Notes: generated by a model from the sequence alone, not told the origin. DNA of 64,000 bases from CAYFYS01 sp965202905 (GCA_965202905.1 OZ241868.1:868001-932000); one strand, 5' to 3'. Shown: positions 34,573 to 43,252, numbered from the stretch's first letter. Made by a program: numbers and translations.

Positions 34573-35928
34573 TTAGTCGCGCCGGTCGACGAACCGCGGC
34601 GCCTTGACGCTCGCCTCGAACTCCCCGGCGAGCGCGCCGGTCTCGAGGACCACGACCTCTGGGGTGAACTCGAACGAAGCCTTGGTTCGGCGCTCGACGT
34701 CCAGGCGCTGCGCCTCGGCGTCGACGCCGCGACGGATTTCGATCGAGACCCGCATCAGGTCGAGCCCGGTCGTGTCGTTGACCAGCTCGGCCTTGAAGTC
34801 GTTGATCGCGGCGTTCTCGAACATGAAGTCCTCGAACTCCTGGTGATTGACGTTCACCCCGCGAACTTTGAAGAACCCTGCGGTCCGGTGGGCGTGGCGC
34901 AGCAGCGGGAAAACCGAGAACGGGCCGTCATCGCTCGTCACCGGGTTCATGATCACGATGTCGCCGGAATCCCAGCGCAGGAAAGGCGCACCTTCGTTGC
35001 CGAATAGGGCGGTGACCACCAGCCGGCCGGGCGTACCGTCGGGAACCGGCTTGCGGGTCTCCGGATCGAGCACCTCGAAAAATGCGAGATCCGACCAGAC
35101 CCGAAAGGCCTCGCGCGAGGGTCCTTCGGCGCCCAGCATGCTGATCTCGGTCATGCCGAAGCAGTCGAAGACCCTGGCCCCCCAATCGCGCTCCAGCTTC
35201 TCGCGCTTGGCCGCCGAGCAAGGCTCGGCGGTGCACATGACGGTCCTGACCGAGCTGCCGGCAAGATCGCGCCCTTCCGCGTTGGCGAGGTTCGCCAGAT
35301 GCAGGCCGTAGCTCGACATCCCCATCCACACCGTCGGCAGGAGCATCCCGATCAACTCGAGCTGCTGGGTCGAGGGCAGCGATGCGCCCGATCCGCCCCA
35401 GACTACGCCCATGCCCATGATCTCGGCCGCGCGCGCCCACACGTGGCCGGCGGGGTGGATGCCAAGCGGCATCGACAGGTGCACCTTCTCGTTCGGTCCC
35501 GGCGCCGTTCCGATCCCGGCGCAAGCGAATGTCCGGGTGAACCCGATCATGTTGTAGAGCATGTCCTCGTAGGTCTTGGGGTAGAACAGCGGCCGGCCGG
35601 TGCTGCCGCCCGAGCGCCAGTACTCGCAAATCGGCGTCTGTCCGGCGGTGCAGAAATCGGCGTAAAACGCCTCCGGCGTCATCGCGCGGAGCTGGTCCTT
35701 GTCGAGGATCGGGATTCGCGCCCACTCCTCGGGATCGTCCAGCTTGTCGAGCGCGACCGACTCCAGCCGCGGCCGCCAGTAGCTCGACCGGCGCGCCCGC
35801 TCCACGGCCACGCGCTTTCGCGTGCTCTGCAGTGCCGCGAGGTCTTCAGGGCTTGCCGGAATGCATAGCGGCAGGTCGACGTAATGGGCCCTGCGGTGGA
35901 TCCGGGCGAGATTCTCGAGCGCGCTCAT
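34573..35928 (-). CDS. Phenylacetate-CoA ligase-like adenylating enzyme
   Basis: 451 residues from the ATG at 35926-35928, overlapping the upstream stop (ATGA). PaaK-like features: RIPILDKDQLRAMTPEAF, the phosphate loop YWRSGGSTGRPLFYPKT, CFGMTEISMLGAEG, and FLRWDSGDIVIMNP followed by FKVRGVNVNHQEFEDF. It should activate an aryl or related carboxylate with ATP and CoA. It is coupled to two double-cluster Fe-S proteins, suggesting activation before or after a reductive step. Substrate unknown. Confidence 0.86.
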   Translation of the reverse strand: MSALENLARIHRRAHYVDLPLCIPASPEDLAALQSTRKRVAVERARRSSYWRPRLESVALDKLDDPEEWARIPILDKDQLRAMTPEAFYADFCTAGQTPICEYWRSGGSTGRPLFYPKTYEDMLYNMIGFTRTFACAGIGTAPGPNEKVHLSMPLGIHPAGHVWARAAEIMGMGVVWGGSGASLPSTQQLELIGMLLPTVWMGMSSYGLHLANLANAEGRDLAGSSVRTVMCTAEPCSAAKREKLERDWGARVFDCFGMTEISMLGAEGPSREAFRVWSDLAFFEVLDPETRKPVPDGTPGRLVVTALFGNEGAPFLRWDSGDIVIMNPVTSDDGPFSVFPLLRHAHRTAGFFKVRGVNVNHQEFEDFMFENAAINDFKAELVNDTTGLDLMRVSIEIRRGVDAEAQRLDVERRTKASFEFTPEVVVLETGALAGEFEASVKAPRFVDRRD

Positions 35929-36935
35929 GCGCCGCCGCGATCCCCGCGATAGCCGAGGGCGCCGACCCAGCGCTCCTGGGCCCGGTAGCTGTCCGGCAAC
36001 CGCCCGACATCTTCCTCGGCGTGCATCGCGTTCAGGCGTTCCGTCTTCCCGGCGTTCGCCTCGGGGATCTCCGCCAATGCCTCGTCCAGCATCGCCGCAT
36101 AGTCCTCGCCCACCGGACAGACGTCCTGGCAGCGCCGGCAGCCGGTGATCACCCCGGCGCCGCGCAGGATGGATTGCCAGAGATTGAAGCTGGTCTCCGA
36201 ACGGATCAGGTCGAGCTGGGCGGCCCCGTCGGGCGCCTCCAGGATCTTGCCCAAATGGTCGGCGAACTGAGCGAAGCCGTGCGGCGAGCGGTACCGGTCG
36301 CAAGCCGGCCAGTCCCGGTCCCAGTGACCGACCACATCGCCCGGACAGGCCGACAGGCAGCGGCCGCATTCCGGGCCCTTGCACAGGGTCTCGGCAATCC
36401 GGGAATCGGCCTCGCAGTCGAGGCTGCACAGCACCGCCGTCAGGATCACCCGCGGCCCGAATTCCGGCGTGATGAGCTGGAGGTTGAGCCCCAGCGTGCC
36501 GAGCCCGGCCTCGACCGCGGCATGGCTGAGCGAGAGCACCGTCGTCATGTGCTGTCCCGGATCGCCGCGATAGCGCCACGGATCGACATGGGTCGGCGGG
36601 ATGATAATCGCCGGATAGCCTTGATCCTCCAGCCAGAAGACCATCTCCAGCGCGGTCTCCTCCAGCATCGTCAGCGTGATCTCGTCGTTGTAGTACTTAT
36701 GGCGCTCGTCCCAGCGGGCGATCCGCGTGGTGCCGGCGGTGTAACGCTTGGCAAGAACGATCGCCCGGCCGGCGTCGTGCTCGGTGATGTCGCTCGGCCG
36801 GCGCGGATCGCGCGGGTCGGGCGGATGAGCGTCCATCACCGCGCCGTCGGCGATGCCGACGAGATCGGCGCCGAGCGCCCGGGCCTTCTCCTTGATCGCC
36901 GCGGCATCGAGCGGGGTCTTGTAGGCGGCGACCAT
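35925..36935 (-). CDS. QueG/reductive-dehalogenase-like double [4Fe-4S] protein, copy 1
   Basis: 336 residues. The N-terminal ~200 residues resemble the corrinoid-binding nitroreductase-like domain of QueG and reductive dehalogenases (KARALGADLVGIADGAVMD, GTLGLNLQLITPEFGPRVIL). The C-terminal ferredoxin part has CKGPECGRCLSACPGDVV and CRRCQDVCPVG, enough Cys for two [4Fe-4S] clusters. No Tat signal, so cytosolic, unlike respiratory dehalogenases. It lacks the C-terminal HEAT-like part of some QueG proteins. It lies 3 nt after its paralogue and overlaps the CoA ligase gene. Confidence 0.82.
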   Translation of the reverse strand: MVAAYKTPLDAAAIKEKARALGADLVGIADGAVMDAHPPDPRDPRRPSDITEHDAGRAIVLAKRYTAGTTRIARWDERHKYYNDEITLTMLEETALEMVFWLEDQGYPAIIIPPTHVDPWRYRGDPGQHMTTVLSLSHAAVEAGLGTLGLNLQLITPEFGPRVILTAVLCSLDCEADSRIAETLCKGPECGRCLSACPGDVVGHWDRDWPACDRYRSPHGFAQFADHLGKILEAPDGAAQLDLIRSETSFNLWQSILRGAGVITGCRRCQDVCPVGEDYAAMLDEALAEIPEANAGKTERLNAMHAEEDVGRLPDSYRAQERWVGALGYRGDRGGA

Positions 36936-36938
36936 CGC

Positions 36939-37964
36939 TCAGTCCTCGCCCGCGTCTTGCCCGCGCGCGCGCTGTTCCGCCTTGAAGGCCTGGAGCTGGC
37001 GGGCGACGATTCCCTTGTAACCTTCCGGTCCGACCCAGCGCACGTTCCAGTCGTCGAGCCCGTCGATGTCCGCGCCGGCCTTGCGCGCGTCCTTGAAGCC
37101 GCGCGCCTTATCGACCTTCTCCGGCGTCTTCTCCGGGATCACCTTCTGCAGCTCCGCCAAATGAGCGTGGTAGTCGTTGCCCACCGGACAGACCGCGAGG
37201 CAGCGCGGGCAATCGCCGAAAGAACCCACCACCCGCAACAGCCCCTGCCAGAACCCGAAGATCTCGCGGTCGGCGATCCGCCGGCGCCTGGTCGCGCCGT
37301 CCGATGCGATAAAGTGCTCCCAGAACTTGAGGATGGTCGAGAAGCCGAACTCCTGGGCTTCGGTCGAGCATGCCCGCTTGTCGATGCCGAAATGGCGCAC
37401 CGCATCGGTCGGGCAGGAATAGAGGCAGCGGCTACAGCTCTCGCCGATACAAACCTGCTCGGTCATCGGTCGGTCGGGCTCCAACTCGCATTCGCTCAGC
37501 ACGCCGGTCAGATAAACCCGCGGACCGAACTCCGGGGTCAGGATGTTCACTTCCAGGCCGAACGTGCCGAGCCCCGCCTCTATCCCCAGATGCCTTGTGC
37601 TGAGCCGTCCGTAGGACGCGCGCTTGTAGGACCAGTCGGTTTCCTGCGCCGCGGTCACGAAGCTCGGAAAGCCGGCGCGCTCCAGCGCCTCGACCACGCG
37701 ATAGGCGATCTTGTCCATACGCCGCAGCACCAGCATGTCGATGTACTGGACCGGCACGTTGGTCTTGCAGCGGAAGGCGCCGACCGGGATGCGCTGGACG
37801 ATGACGACGACCGATTTCACATGCGGCGAGATCCGCTCCGGGGTCTGGGGGAACAGCGGATCCGGGGGAAAGGCGTTGAGCACCTCCGCGCTTGCGACGC
37901 CGACCAGATCGGCGCCGAAGGATTTTGCCAAGTCCTTGACTTTCCGGGCTTCCATGACAACCAC
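36939..37964 (-). CDS. QueG/reductive-dehalogenase-like double [4Fe-4S] protein, copy 2
   Basis: 341 residues from GTG 37964; ATG 37955 in frame is the alternative. It aligns with copy 1 along its length: KDLAKSFGADLVGVASAEVL, GTFGLEVNILTPEFGPRVYL, then cluster motifs CIGESCSRCLYSCPTDAV and CPRCLAVCPVGNDY. Both copies end with a shared motif (WVGALGYRG in copy 1, WVGPEGYKG here), suggesting a common partner or heterodimer. First gene of the operon; its promoter must lie in the 103-nt gap shared with divergent ribA. Confidence 0.82.
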   Translation of the reverse strand: MVVMEARKVKDLAKSFGADLVGVASAEVLNAFPPDPLFPQTPERISPHVKSVVVIVQRIPVGAFRCKTNVPVQYIDMLVLRRMDKIAYRVVEALERAGFPSFVTAAQETDWSYKRASYGRLSTRHLGIEAGLGTFGLEVNILTPEFGPRVYLTGVLSECELEPDRPMTEQVCIGESCSRCLYSCPTDAVRHFGIDKRACSTEAQEFGFSTILKFWEHFIASDGATRRRRIADREIFGFWQGLLRVVGSFGDCPRCLAVCPVGNDYHAHLAELQKVIPEKTPEKVDKARGFKDARKAGADIDGLDDWNVRWVGPEGYKGIVARQLQAFKAEQRARGQDAGED

Positions 37965-38057
37965 GTTGACAGCCTTCGCGCGCCCAACCTCGCACAGCCC
38001 CCGGCGGGCGGCAAGTGGCGGACCGTGCGTTTGCCCGACCGCGCCGGGCGGCGTATT

Positions 38058-38063
38058 TAGAAT
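38058..38063 (+). promoter_or_regulatory. Candidate -10 element placing ribA as a leaderless transcript
   Basis: TAGAAT lies five nt before the ribA ATG at 38068, so initiation 6-7 nt downstream would fall on the start codon. No Shine-Dalgarno sequence is visible before this ATG. No convincing -35 hexamer was found at 16-18 nt, so the element is tentative. Confidence 0.3.
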
Positions 38064-38067
38064 TTAT

Positions 38068-39180
38068 ATGAGTGGGTTTACCGTCTCACCGCTGGCGGGC
38101 GTCGATCGGGCCGCCGGCGATCTGCGCCGCGGCCTGCCGGTTATCGTCGCCGAACCGGACAGTACGGCCGGCGTGATCGCCTTCGCCGCTGAACTCGCCT
38201 CGGCCGAACGCTTGGCCGCGCTGCGGCGCTGGGCCGGCGCGGAGCCCGATCTGACGATCACCCGCAACCGGGCGATCACGCTGAAGATCCGGCTCTATAC
38301 CCCGGACGTGGTGCGCATTCCGGTCCCCGACTGGCTGTCGGTCGAGGCGCTGGCAAGTCTGGCGGACCCGGCGACCGATCTGTCCCAGCCGCTGCGCGGG
38401 CCGTTCGAAGCGCGCCGCGAACCGGTGCCAGAAGGGGTCCTCGCCGCGATCCGCCTGGCCAAGATCGCCCGGCTGCTGCCGGCCGTGCTCGCCGTTACGG
38501 TCGATGATCTCGACGCTTCGTTGGGCGCGCTCGCCGCATCCGTCCTGCGCACGGGCGCATCGGACATCATGGCTTATGATGTCGCCGCGGCCTGTGCGCT
38601 GGAGCGCGTAACCTCGGCGCGGGTCCCGCTCGCCGGCGCCGAGACGACCCGGGTCGTCGCCTTCCGGCCGTCCGACGGCGGTATCGAGCACTTCGCGATC
38701 GTGATCGGCGATCCCGCGCCGCCGGGCCCGGTGCTGGCGAGGCTTCACTCCGAATGCTTCACCGGCGACCTGCTCGGCTCACTCAAATGCGATTGCGGCC
38801 AGCAGCTTCGAGGGGCCATCGCGCAGATCTCGGCCGCCGGCAGCGGCGTCCTGCTCTACCTCGCCCAGGAAGGCCGCGGCATCGGTCTGATCAACAAGCT
38901 GCGCGCCTACGCGCTGCAGGACCAGGGCTTCGACACCGTGGAGGCCAACGAGCGGCTGGGCTTCGAGGCCGACGAGCGGATCTTCCTGCCCGCCGCGGAG
39001 ATGCTGCGCCGGCTGGGCTTCGTCAAGGTCCGGTTGATGACCAACAACCCGGACAAGGTCGACGGACTCGCCCATTTCGGCATCGAAGTAACCGAGCGCG
39101 TCCCCCACGCCTTCCCGTCGAACGACCACAACGCGTTCTACCTGTCCACCAAGGCCCGCAAGAGCGGCCACCTCCTTTGA
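38068..39180 (+). CDS. ribA: Stand-alone GTP cyclohydrolase II (RibA) with non-catalytic N-terminal domain
   Basis: 370 residues. The C-terminal ~190 residues are a complete GTP cyclohydrolase II: HSECFTGDLLGSLKCDCGQQ with all three zinc Cys, YLAQEGRGIGLINKLRAYAL, and TNNPDKVDGLAHFGIEVTER. The N-terminal half starts VDRAAGDLRRGLPVIVAE, like the first strand of RibB, but lacks the DENRENEGD catalytic signature. It therefore supplies the RibA activity missing from RibBA at 53-54 kb. It is divergent from the Fe-S operon and far from the main rib cluster. Confidence 0.92.
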   Translation: MSGFTVSPLAGVDRAAGDLRRGLPVIVAEPDSTAGVIAFAAELASAERLAALRRWAGAEPDLTITRNRAITLKIRLYTPDVVRIPVPDWLSVEALASLADPATDLSQPLRGPFEARREPVPEGVLAAIRLAKIARLLPAVLAVTVDDLDASLGALAASVLRTGASDIMAYDVAAACALERVTSARVPLAGAETTRVVAFRPSDGGIEHFAIVIGDPAPPGPVLARLHSECFTGDLLGSLKCDCGQQLRGAIAQISAAGSGVLLYLAQEGRGIGLINKLRAYALQDQGFDTVEANERLGFEADERIFLPAAEMLRRLGFVKVRLMTNNPDKVDGLAHFGIEVTERVPHAFPSNDHNAFYLSTKARKSGHLL

Positions 39181-39199
39181 GCACCGCCAGGGCCGCCGC

Positions 39200-39479
39200 G
39201 ATGACCGGCCAGTGTCTCAAGTTTGAAATCGGGAGATGTTGACAGGTAAGGCCGCGAGAACCAGCGGCAGGCCATGCAGTATCGAAGCCTTGCGAAGCAT
39301 CTGACGATGAGCTGTACGCCGGCGAGATAGAGTGATGTTTCGGCGGTGGCGATGGCGGTCTCGAAGTCCTTGGCGAGACGTGGGTTACGGTTGAACCAGG
39401 CGAAGACGCGCTCGACGATCCAGCGCCTTGGCGCCGCCTGGAAGCCGGTGGCGGTGGCGGATCGTTTGACGAATTGCAC
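39200..39479 (-). pseudogene. IS5-family transposase relic (C-terminal part)
   Basis: The translated frame contains FVKRSATATGFQAAPRRWIV and ERVFAWFNRNPRLAKDFE, followed by GVQLIVRCFARL, the C-terminal end of IS5/IS1182-like DDE transposases. An in-frame stop precedes it, and the N-terminal DDE core is absent. No terminal inverted repeats were recognised. The frame runs on beyond the transposase into ribA antisense, so the boundary at 39200 is approximate. Confidence 0.72.
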
Positions 39480-39605
39480 GCTCCAGCGGCATACGCTTCA
39501 ATGAGGTTGTCGGCCTCGAGCGTGTTGAACCCACACGCAGCCGTCTATAGTTTGGCGCGCCGCTGCTCCGCTCCAGCGGGAATACGGCTTGCCCGGAGAC
39601 GATGA

Positions 39606-40487
39606 ATGCTCGGAACCCTTTTCGGCCGTTCACAACCGGACACGCTGCGATATGAAAGGACGCGCCGTTCGTACGATGAAAAGCGGGGTTACGAGCAATG
39701 GCACCGGCAATGCCGCTCGGCGTTCGGGCCTACTCCGTCGAGGAGCATTGAAGCCGCGGAGCTTGAGAAAACCGGCTTTACAAGCCTGCCGGTCCTGTCG
39801 TCCCAGCAGGCCGGCTTGGTGCTGGACCGCATGCGCGCATGTGCGAGCCCGGTAGATGCCAGGACCCGAGACTATGAGGACGTTTTTGTAATCTTCGACC
39901 GGATCATGATCGCGGAGACGTTTGAGGAGATATTCAGCGGGCCGATCGACAGGACTATCAGTGCTTGTTTCGGCTCCGAACACCTGATCTACTGGTGGAC
40001 TTTGAGAAGAACCCGATCCAGGAAGATGTCGGAACGATCATTCCTGTGGCATTGCGACAAGGGTCCCTCGTCGCACCTCAAGCTTCTCTTGTACTTCAAC
40101 CCGACCGCAGAGCATGGTGGCAGTACCGAGTTCGCCAACAAGGACACCACCGAGGCAGTAGGCCGAACCGGTTATATCTACGGACCGAATGCGAAACGCA
40201 GATCGGACCTCCGACCGCTAGCCGAAACAAGCGGGATCGGGTTCGAGACGACCAGGTACGACATGGCCGCCGGTGAGGCCATTCTCTTCGAACCGGCGCG
40301 GGTCCTGCATCGGGGTATTCTTCCCGTCACGGGAGAGCGATGGGTTCTGACCCTCTGCCTCGTCCCCAGCCCGTTGCCGTGGCAGACGGTCTTCGCGCGA
40401 ACCGGCGGTTTCGTTGCCCACGATTTCGCTTGGCATCGTCATGCTTCGGAGTTCGCCCGACTGATCGGTCATCCGACGACCGGGTAA
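39606..40487 (+). CDS. 2-oxoglutarate/Fe(II)-dependent oxygenase-like protein
   Basis: 293 residues, ATG start. The double-stranded beta-helix metal triad is suggested by HCD (His149, Asp151) in RSFLWHCDKGPSSHLKLLLY, and His235 in VLHRGILPVTGERW, with Arg245 placed to bind the 2-oxoglutarate carboxylate. This spacing fits phytanoyl-CoA-dioxygenase-like proteins. No signal peptide. It sits in a lower-GC patch between a transposase relic and broken genes, so it was probably acquired. Substrate unknown; surface-glycan or natural-product modification are possibilities. Confidence 0.65.
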   Translation: MLGTLFGRSQPDTLRYERTRRSYDEKRGYEQWHRQCRSAFGPTPSRSIEAAELEKTGFTSLPVLSSQQAGLVLDRMRACASPVDARTRDYEDVFVIFDRIMIAETFEEIFSGPIDRTISACFGSEHLIYWWTLRRTRSRKMSERSFLWHCDKGPSSHLKLLLYFNPTAEHGGSTEFANKDTTEAVGRTGYIYGPNAKRRSDLRPLAETSGIGFETTRYDMAAGEAILFEPARVLHRGILPVTGERWVLTLCLVPSPLPWQTVFARTGGFVAHDFAWHRHASEFARLIGHPTTG

Positions 40488-40519
40488 TATTGAGCGGTTC
40501 GGCAAGGAGGAGCACTACG

Positions 40520-40768
40520 ATGCTACGGAGAGTACGTAAGCTGTATGCCGGCTTTTTCGGCCGCAGCCTGATCCCCAAACGGCGGCGGCGCGTTCACCCG
40601 AGAGGAGATCGCGCAGTACCGCGAGGTATTACGCAAGCCGCTGTTGCTCAAGGGCGCGCCGTACACACATGATGCCGAACGCCCGACCTCGCGATCGGGT
40701 TGGAAGGCGTCGTCTGGGGCCATGACGGGCGCCAGATCGACGCCCTGCCGGTGCCGATCGACATTTGA
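40520..40768 (+). pseudogene. Degraded ORF with two frameshifts, family not recognised
   Basis: A strong GGAGG precedes ATG 40520 (LRRVRKLYAGFFGRSLIPK). Around 40590 the coherent reading shifts by one base to TREEIAQYREVLRKPLLLKG and APYTHDAER. Near 40683 it shifts back to LAIGLEGVVWGHDGRQIDAL, ending at the TGA 40766-40768. The three pieces join into one sensible C-terminal domain of about 83 residues, so two single-base indels are the simplest explanation. It is either a pseudogene or a stretch with sequencing errors. Confidence 0.55.
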
Positions 40769-40826
40769 GCGGGATGGGCCAGAGAGTAGGAGGCAACGGA
40801 AATGGTTACTCTCGTAAATAACTCCC

Positions 40827-41728
40827 TTACCGCTTCGTCCTTTTCGCGAAACCGGAAATGAGGCCGGCACTTCGGGAAATGGAATAGAGATTCCGCATGA
40901 AACGGTACGGAAGCGGCAGACATATCGGGATCAGGAGTATTTGTAGAACCAGCCTGACAGACGACTTGCCCAGCCCGGTCAGGCTCCCGGCCCGCCGCCG
41001 GCTTTCGGGAGCGCCCTTGAGGATCCGCGCGGCGCGGCCGAGCCCTTTATCGAAGCCGTATTTCAGGACCTTGAGCGTCGTCATCCGGCCACCGTGGCCG
41101 CGCAGAACGATCGAGTTTTGCGCCAGCGCCGTGGAAATACCGGCGGCGCGGGCGCGCAGGAAAAAGTCCTTGTCTTCGCCGAGACGAAATCGGGGTCGAA
41201 ATAGGGGCGCGGCAACCGCTGAAACACCTCAGCATCAATCAACACGTTGCCGGTCCCGACATGGCGCGGCAGGCCGTTCGACCTAACCTCGCCGGAAAAT
41301 ACCGGATCCCTGAATGCGCCCAGCGTCGCCCTGGCCCAGCCGGGCGCGGGCGCCAACGGGTCTTGCCGCCAAGCCCCGAACACGATCCCGGAATGGGTTT
41401 GATGCCGTTTCGCGAGAAGCTGTTTCAGCCAATCCGGCTCGGGCCGGTCGTCGTCGTCCAGGAAAGCGATGAAATCGGCGCCGTGTTGGAGTGCCGCCTC
41501 GACGGCAGTCCCGCGGGCGAATCCGCGGCCGCGACGAGGCTCCGGCACATAGCGGACCATCGCGCCGGCGACGCCGGTGCAGGCCGCCTCGGCGCTTGGA
41601 GGGGCGTTGTCGACGACGAAGATCGCCGGCTCCTCAATATCGCTGTAATCGAATCCCGTGATAAGCCGAAGTAGCGAGGCGAGATGCTCCGGGCGCTTAT
41701 AAGTGCAGATGCAGACGGCGATTTTCAT
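40827..41728 (-). pseudogene. Glycosyltransferase family 2, frameshifted
   Basis: ATG at 41726-41728. GT-A fold start KIAVCICTYKRPEHLASLL, then VVDNAPPS, a metal-binding DDDD in FIAFLDDDDRPEPDWL, and HVGTGNVLIDAEVF. Just after YFDPDF, near 41178-41186, the frame breaks. In the alternate frame the expected GEDKDFFLRARAAGI (the ED catalytic region of GT2) continues through MTTLKVLKYGFDKGLGRAAR to a hydrophobic C-terminus and a stop at 40827. Together about 300 residues, the usual length. A single indel separates the two halves. Confidence 0.78.
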
Positions 41729-42061
41729 GGATGGGGGATGGGGAATGCGTCACCGATAAGCAGTCGTTCGATGCACCCGATTTTAAGCCGGCAGCGGGCT
41801 GCGGGCAAGGCACCGCCTACAGGCCCACCGACCTCACCGCGCGCGGCTGAACCAGTGCCGACAGACTCCGGCCGGCACGCACCGGCTCAACAAGCTGGGT
41901 GCAGTCAGCGGCTATCGGTCGCTGGGCAAGGCGCCTCAAGGGCCGGCGCCGGCCCCGAACTGTACGAAGCGCCAGGACTCGTTTGACGCGGCGGATATCG
42001 TGCGGCACGGCAGGCGACATCGAAGACTGAAAACCCGACGATCCGTGCGGTGGACCTGAGG
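41729..42061. other. Gene-free stretch between glycosyltransferase relic and tRNA-Pro terminator
   Basis: About 330 nt without a convincing coding frame on either strand. No direct repeat of the tRNA-Pro 3' end was found, so an integration scar cannot be shown. It may be decayed accessory DNA. Confidence 0.4.
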
Positions 42062-42092
42062 CACAAAAGAAGGACGGCTCGAAGAGCCGTCC
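42062..42092 (-). terminator. Rho-independent terminator of tRNA-Pro
   Basis: On the minus strand, a perfect 9-bp stem (GGACGGCTC/GAGCCGTCC, plus-strand 42072-42080 and 42084-42092) with a 3-nt loop is followed by TTCTTTTGTG. It lies just downstream of the tRNA 3' end. Confidence 0.85.
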
Positions 42093-42110
42093 CCAAGTGT
42101 TTGAAAATAT

Positions 42111-42187
<77 letters not shown>

Positions 42188-42207
42188 TCGGCTGTGCGAA
42201 CGGGTGA

Positions 42208-42235
42208 ATCATAGCAGGTTCGGGACGGATGACAA
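42208..42235 (-). promoter_or_regulatory. Sigma70-type promoter of tRNA-Pro
   Basis: On the minus strand TTGTCA (42235-42230) is followed after 16 nt by TATGAT (42213-42208), putting initiation about 13 nt before the mature tRNA. It lies just past the merR stop. Confidence 0.7.
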
Positions 42236-42246
42236 CGTCTCCGGAC

Positions 42247-42777
42247 TCAGCCGATCGCCTTGCGGAGGCTTTCCCGGAGCGATTCGATCTCGGCCAGCAC
42301 GTCTTCCATCGCGGCACGGAGGGCCTCGAGTTCGCCGGTGCCGGCCGTGGGCGTCTCGACCGCCATGACCGGCGCCGGCGCGGACGGCGTGCCGGCGGGC
42401 TCCGGAGGGGGCTTGGCGCGCTGGGGCGCAGCGCGCGCATCCTCGCCCGGCCCGGCCGGGCCGCGGGCCTCCGCGTCCCGGCCGGGCGCCTTGATGCCGT
42501 CCTTGCGCAGCAGCTTCTGGACGCCTTTGATCGTGTAGCCGTCCGTATACAGCAGCTCACGAATCAAGCGCAGCAGGTCGATGTCCTCAGGCCGGTAGTA
42601 GCGCCGGCCGCCGCCGCGCTTCAGCGGCCGGACCTGGCTGAACTTGCTCTCCCAGAACCGCAGCACATGCGGCGGCACGTCGAGGTCGCCGGCGACCTCG
42701 CTGATCGTCCTGAACGCGGTTGCGGACTTGGTCCCGCGGCGGCGTTCCGGCTCGGTCGCTTCTGCGGGTTCAGCCAT
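42247..42777 (-). CDS. MerR-family transcriptional regulator
   Basis: 176 residues. N-terminal winged helix-turn-helix: FRTISEVAGDLDVPPHVLRF, WESKFSQVRPLKRGGGRRYY and YRPEDIDLLRLIRELLYTDG. The middle is a Pro/Ala-rich linker, and the C-terminus is a short coiled coil LEALRAAMEDVLAEIESLRE, presumably for dimerisation. No Cys cluster for metal sensing. It follows ihfA by 12 nt, as widely seen in alphaproteobacteria. Its targets are unknown. Confidence 0.9.
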   Translation of the reverse strand: MAEPAEATEPERRRGTKSATAFRTISEVAGDLDVPPHVLRFWESKFSQVRPLKRGGGRRYYRPEDIDLLRLIRELLYTDGYTIKGVQKLLRKDGIKAPGRDAEARGPAGPGEDARAAPQRAKPPPEPAGTPSAPAPVMAVETPTAGTGELEALRAAMEDVLAEIESLRESLRKAIG

Positions 42778-42789
42778 CGCCGCGATGCT

Positions 42790-43116
42790 CTAACCGTTCG
42801 CTTCGGCGCCGGAGAGGCGGGATAACGCGCCGTTGATGCGCGCCTTGAGCACGTTGGAGGCGCGGAAGACCAGCACCTTGCGCGGCATGATCGGGACCTC
42901 CTGTCCGGTCTTGGGATTGCGGCCGACGCGCTCTCCCTTCTGGCGGACCGAGAAGCTGCCGAAGGACGAGATCTTGACCGGCTCGCCGCGCGTCAAGGTA
43001 TCGGAGATCTCCCGCAGCACGGTCTCGACGAGGTCGGCCGATTCGTTCCGGGACAGGCCGACCTCCTGGTAGACTGCCTCGCTGAGCTGTGCGCGGGTTA
43101 CGGTTTGTGGCGTCAT
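42790..43116 (-). CDS. ihfA: Integration host factor alpha subunit
   Basis: 108 residues from the ATG at 43114-43116, behind GGGGG spaced 8 nt; an ATG at 43131 is the alternative. HU/IHF fold: TRAQLSEAVYQEVGLSRNES, VKISSFGSFSVRQKGERVGR, NPKTGQEVPIMPRKVLVFRA, with the intercalating Pro in NPKTG. With IhfB it bends DNA for transcription, recombination and replication. It has its own likely promoter in the gap after fabH. Confidence 0.94.
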   Translation of the reverse strand: MTPQTVTRAQLSEAVYQEVGLSRNESADLVETVLREISDTLTRGEPVKISSFGSFSVRQKGERVGRNPKTGQEVPIMPRKVLVFRASNVLKARINGALSRLSGAEANG

Positions 43117-43144
43117 TCCACTAGCCCCCATGGAATTTTGCCAA

Positions 43145-43173
43145 ATCCTACTTCTACTGAATAAGGTAGTCAA
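43145..43173 (-). promoter_or_regulatory. Putative promoter of ihfA-merR
   Basis: On the minus strand TTGACT (43173-43168), a 17-nt spacer, then TAGGAT (43150-43145). This lies in an A/T-rich gap between fabH and ihfA and places initiation about 20-25 nt before the ihfA start. Confidence 0.5.
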
Positions 43174-43252
43174 TTATCAAAGGGATAGAGCGATTGCCTA
43201 AAGTAGATCCGTGCCTGGGAATTCGGCGCTTCCGGACGGTTGCGGCGCCCGT

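Noticed and set aside
33929..34576. 215-codon plus-strand open frame
   Set aside because: Mostly antisense to the small lipoprotein, which has a lipobox and an SmpA-like motif; the remaining 5' part is low in information.
35832..38060. 742-codon plus-strand open frame
   Set aside because: It is antisense to the two Fe-S proteins and the start of the CoA ligase, all with unmistakable motifs; the length comes from GC-driven lack of stops.
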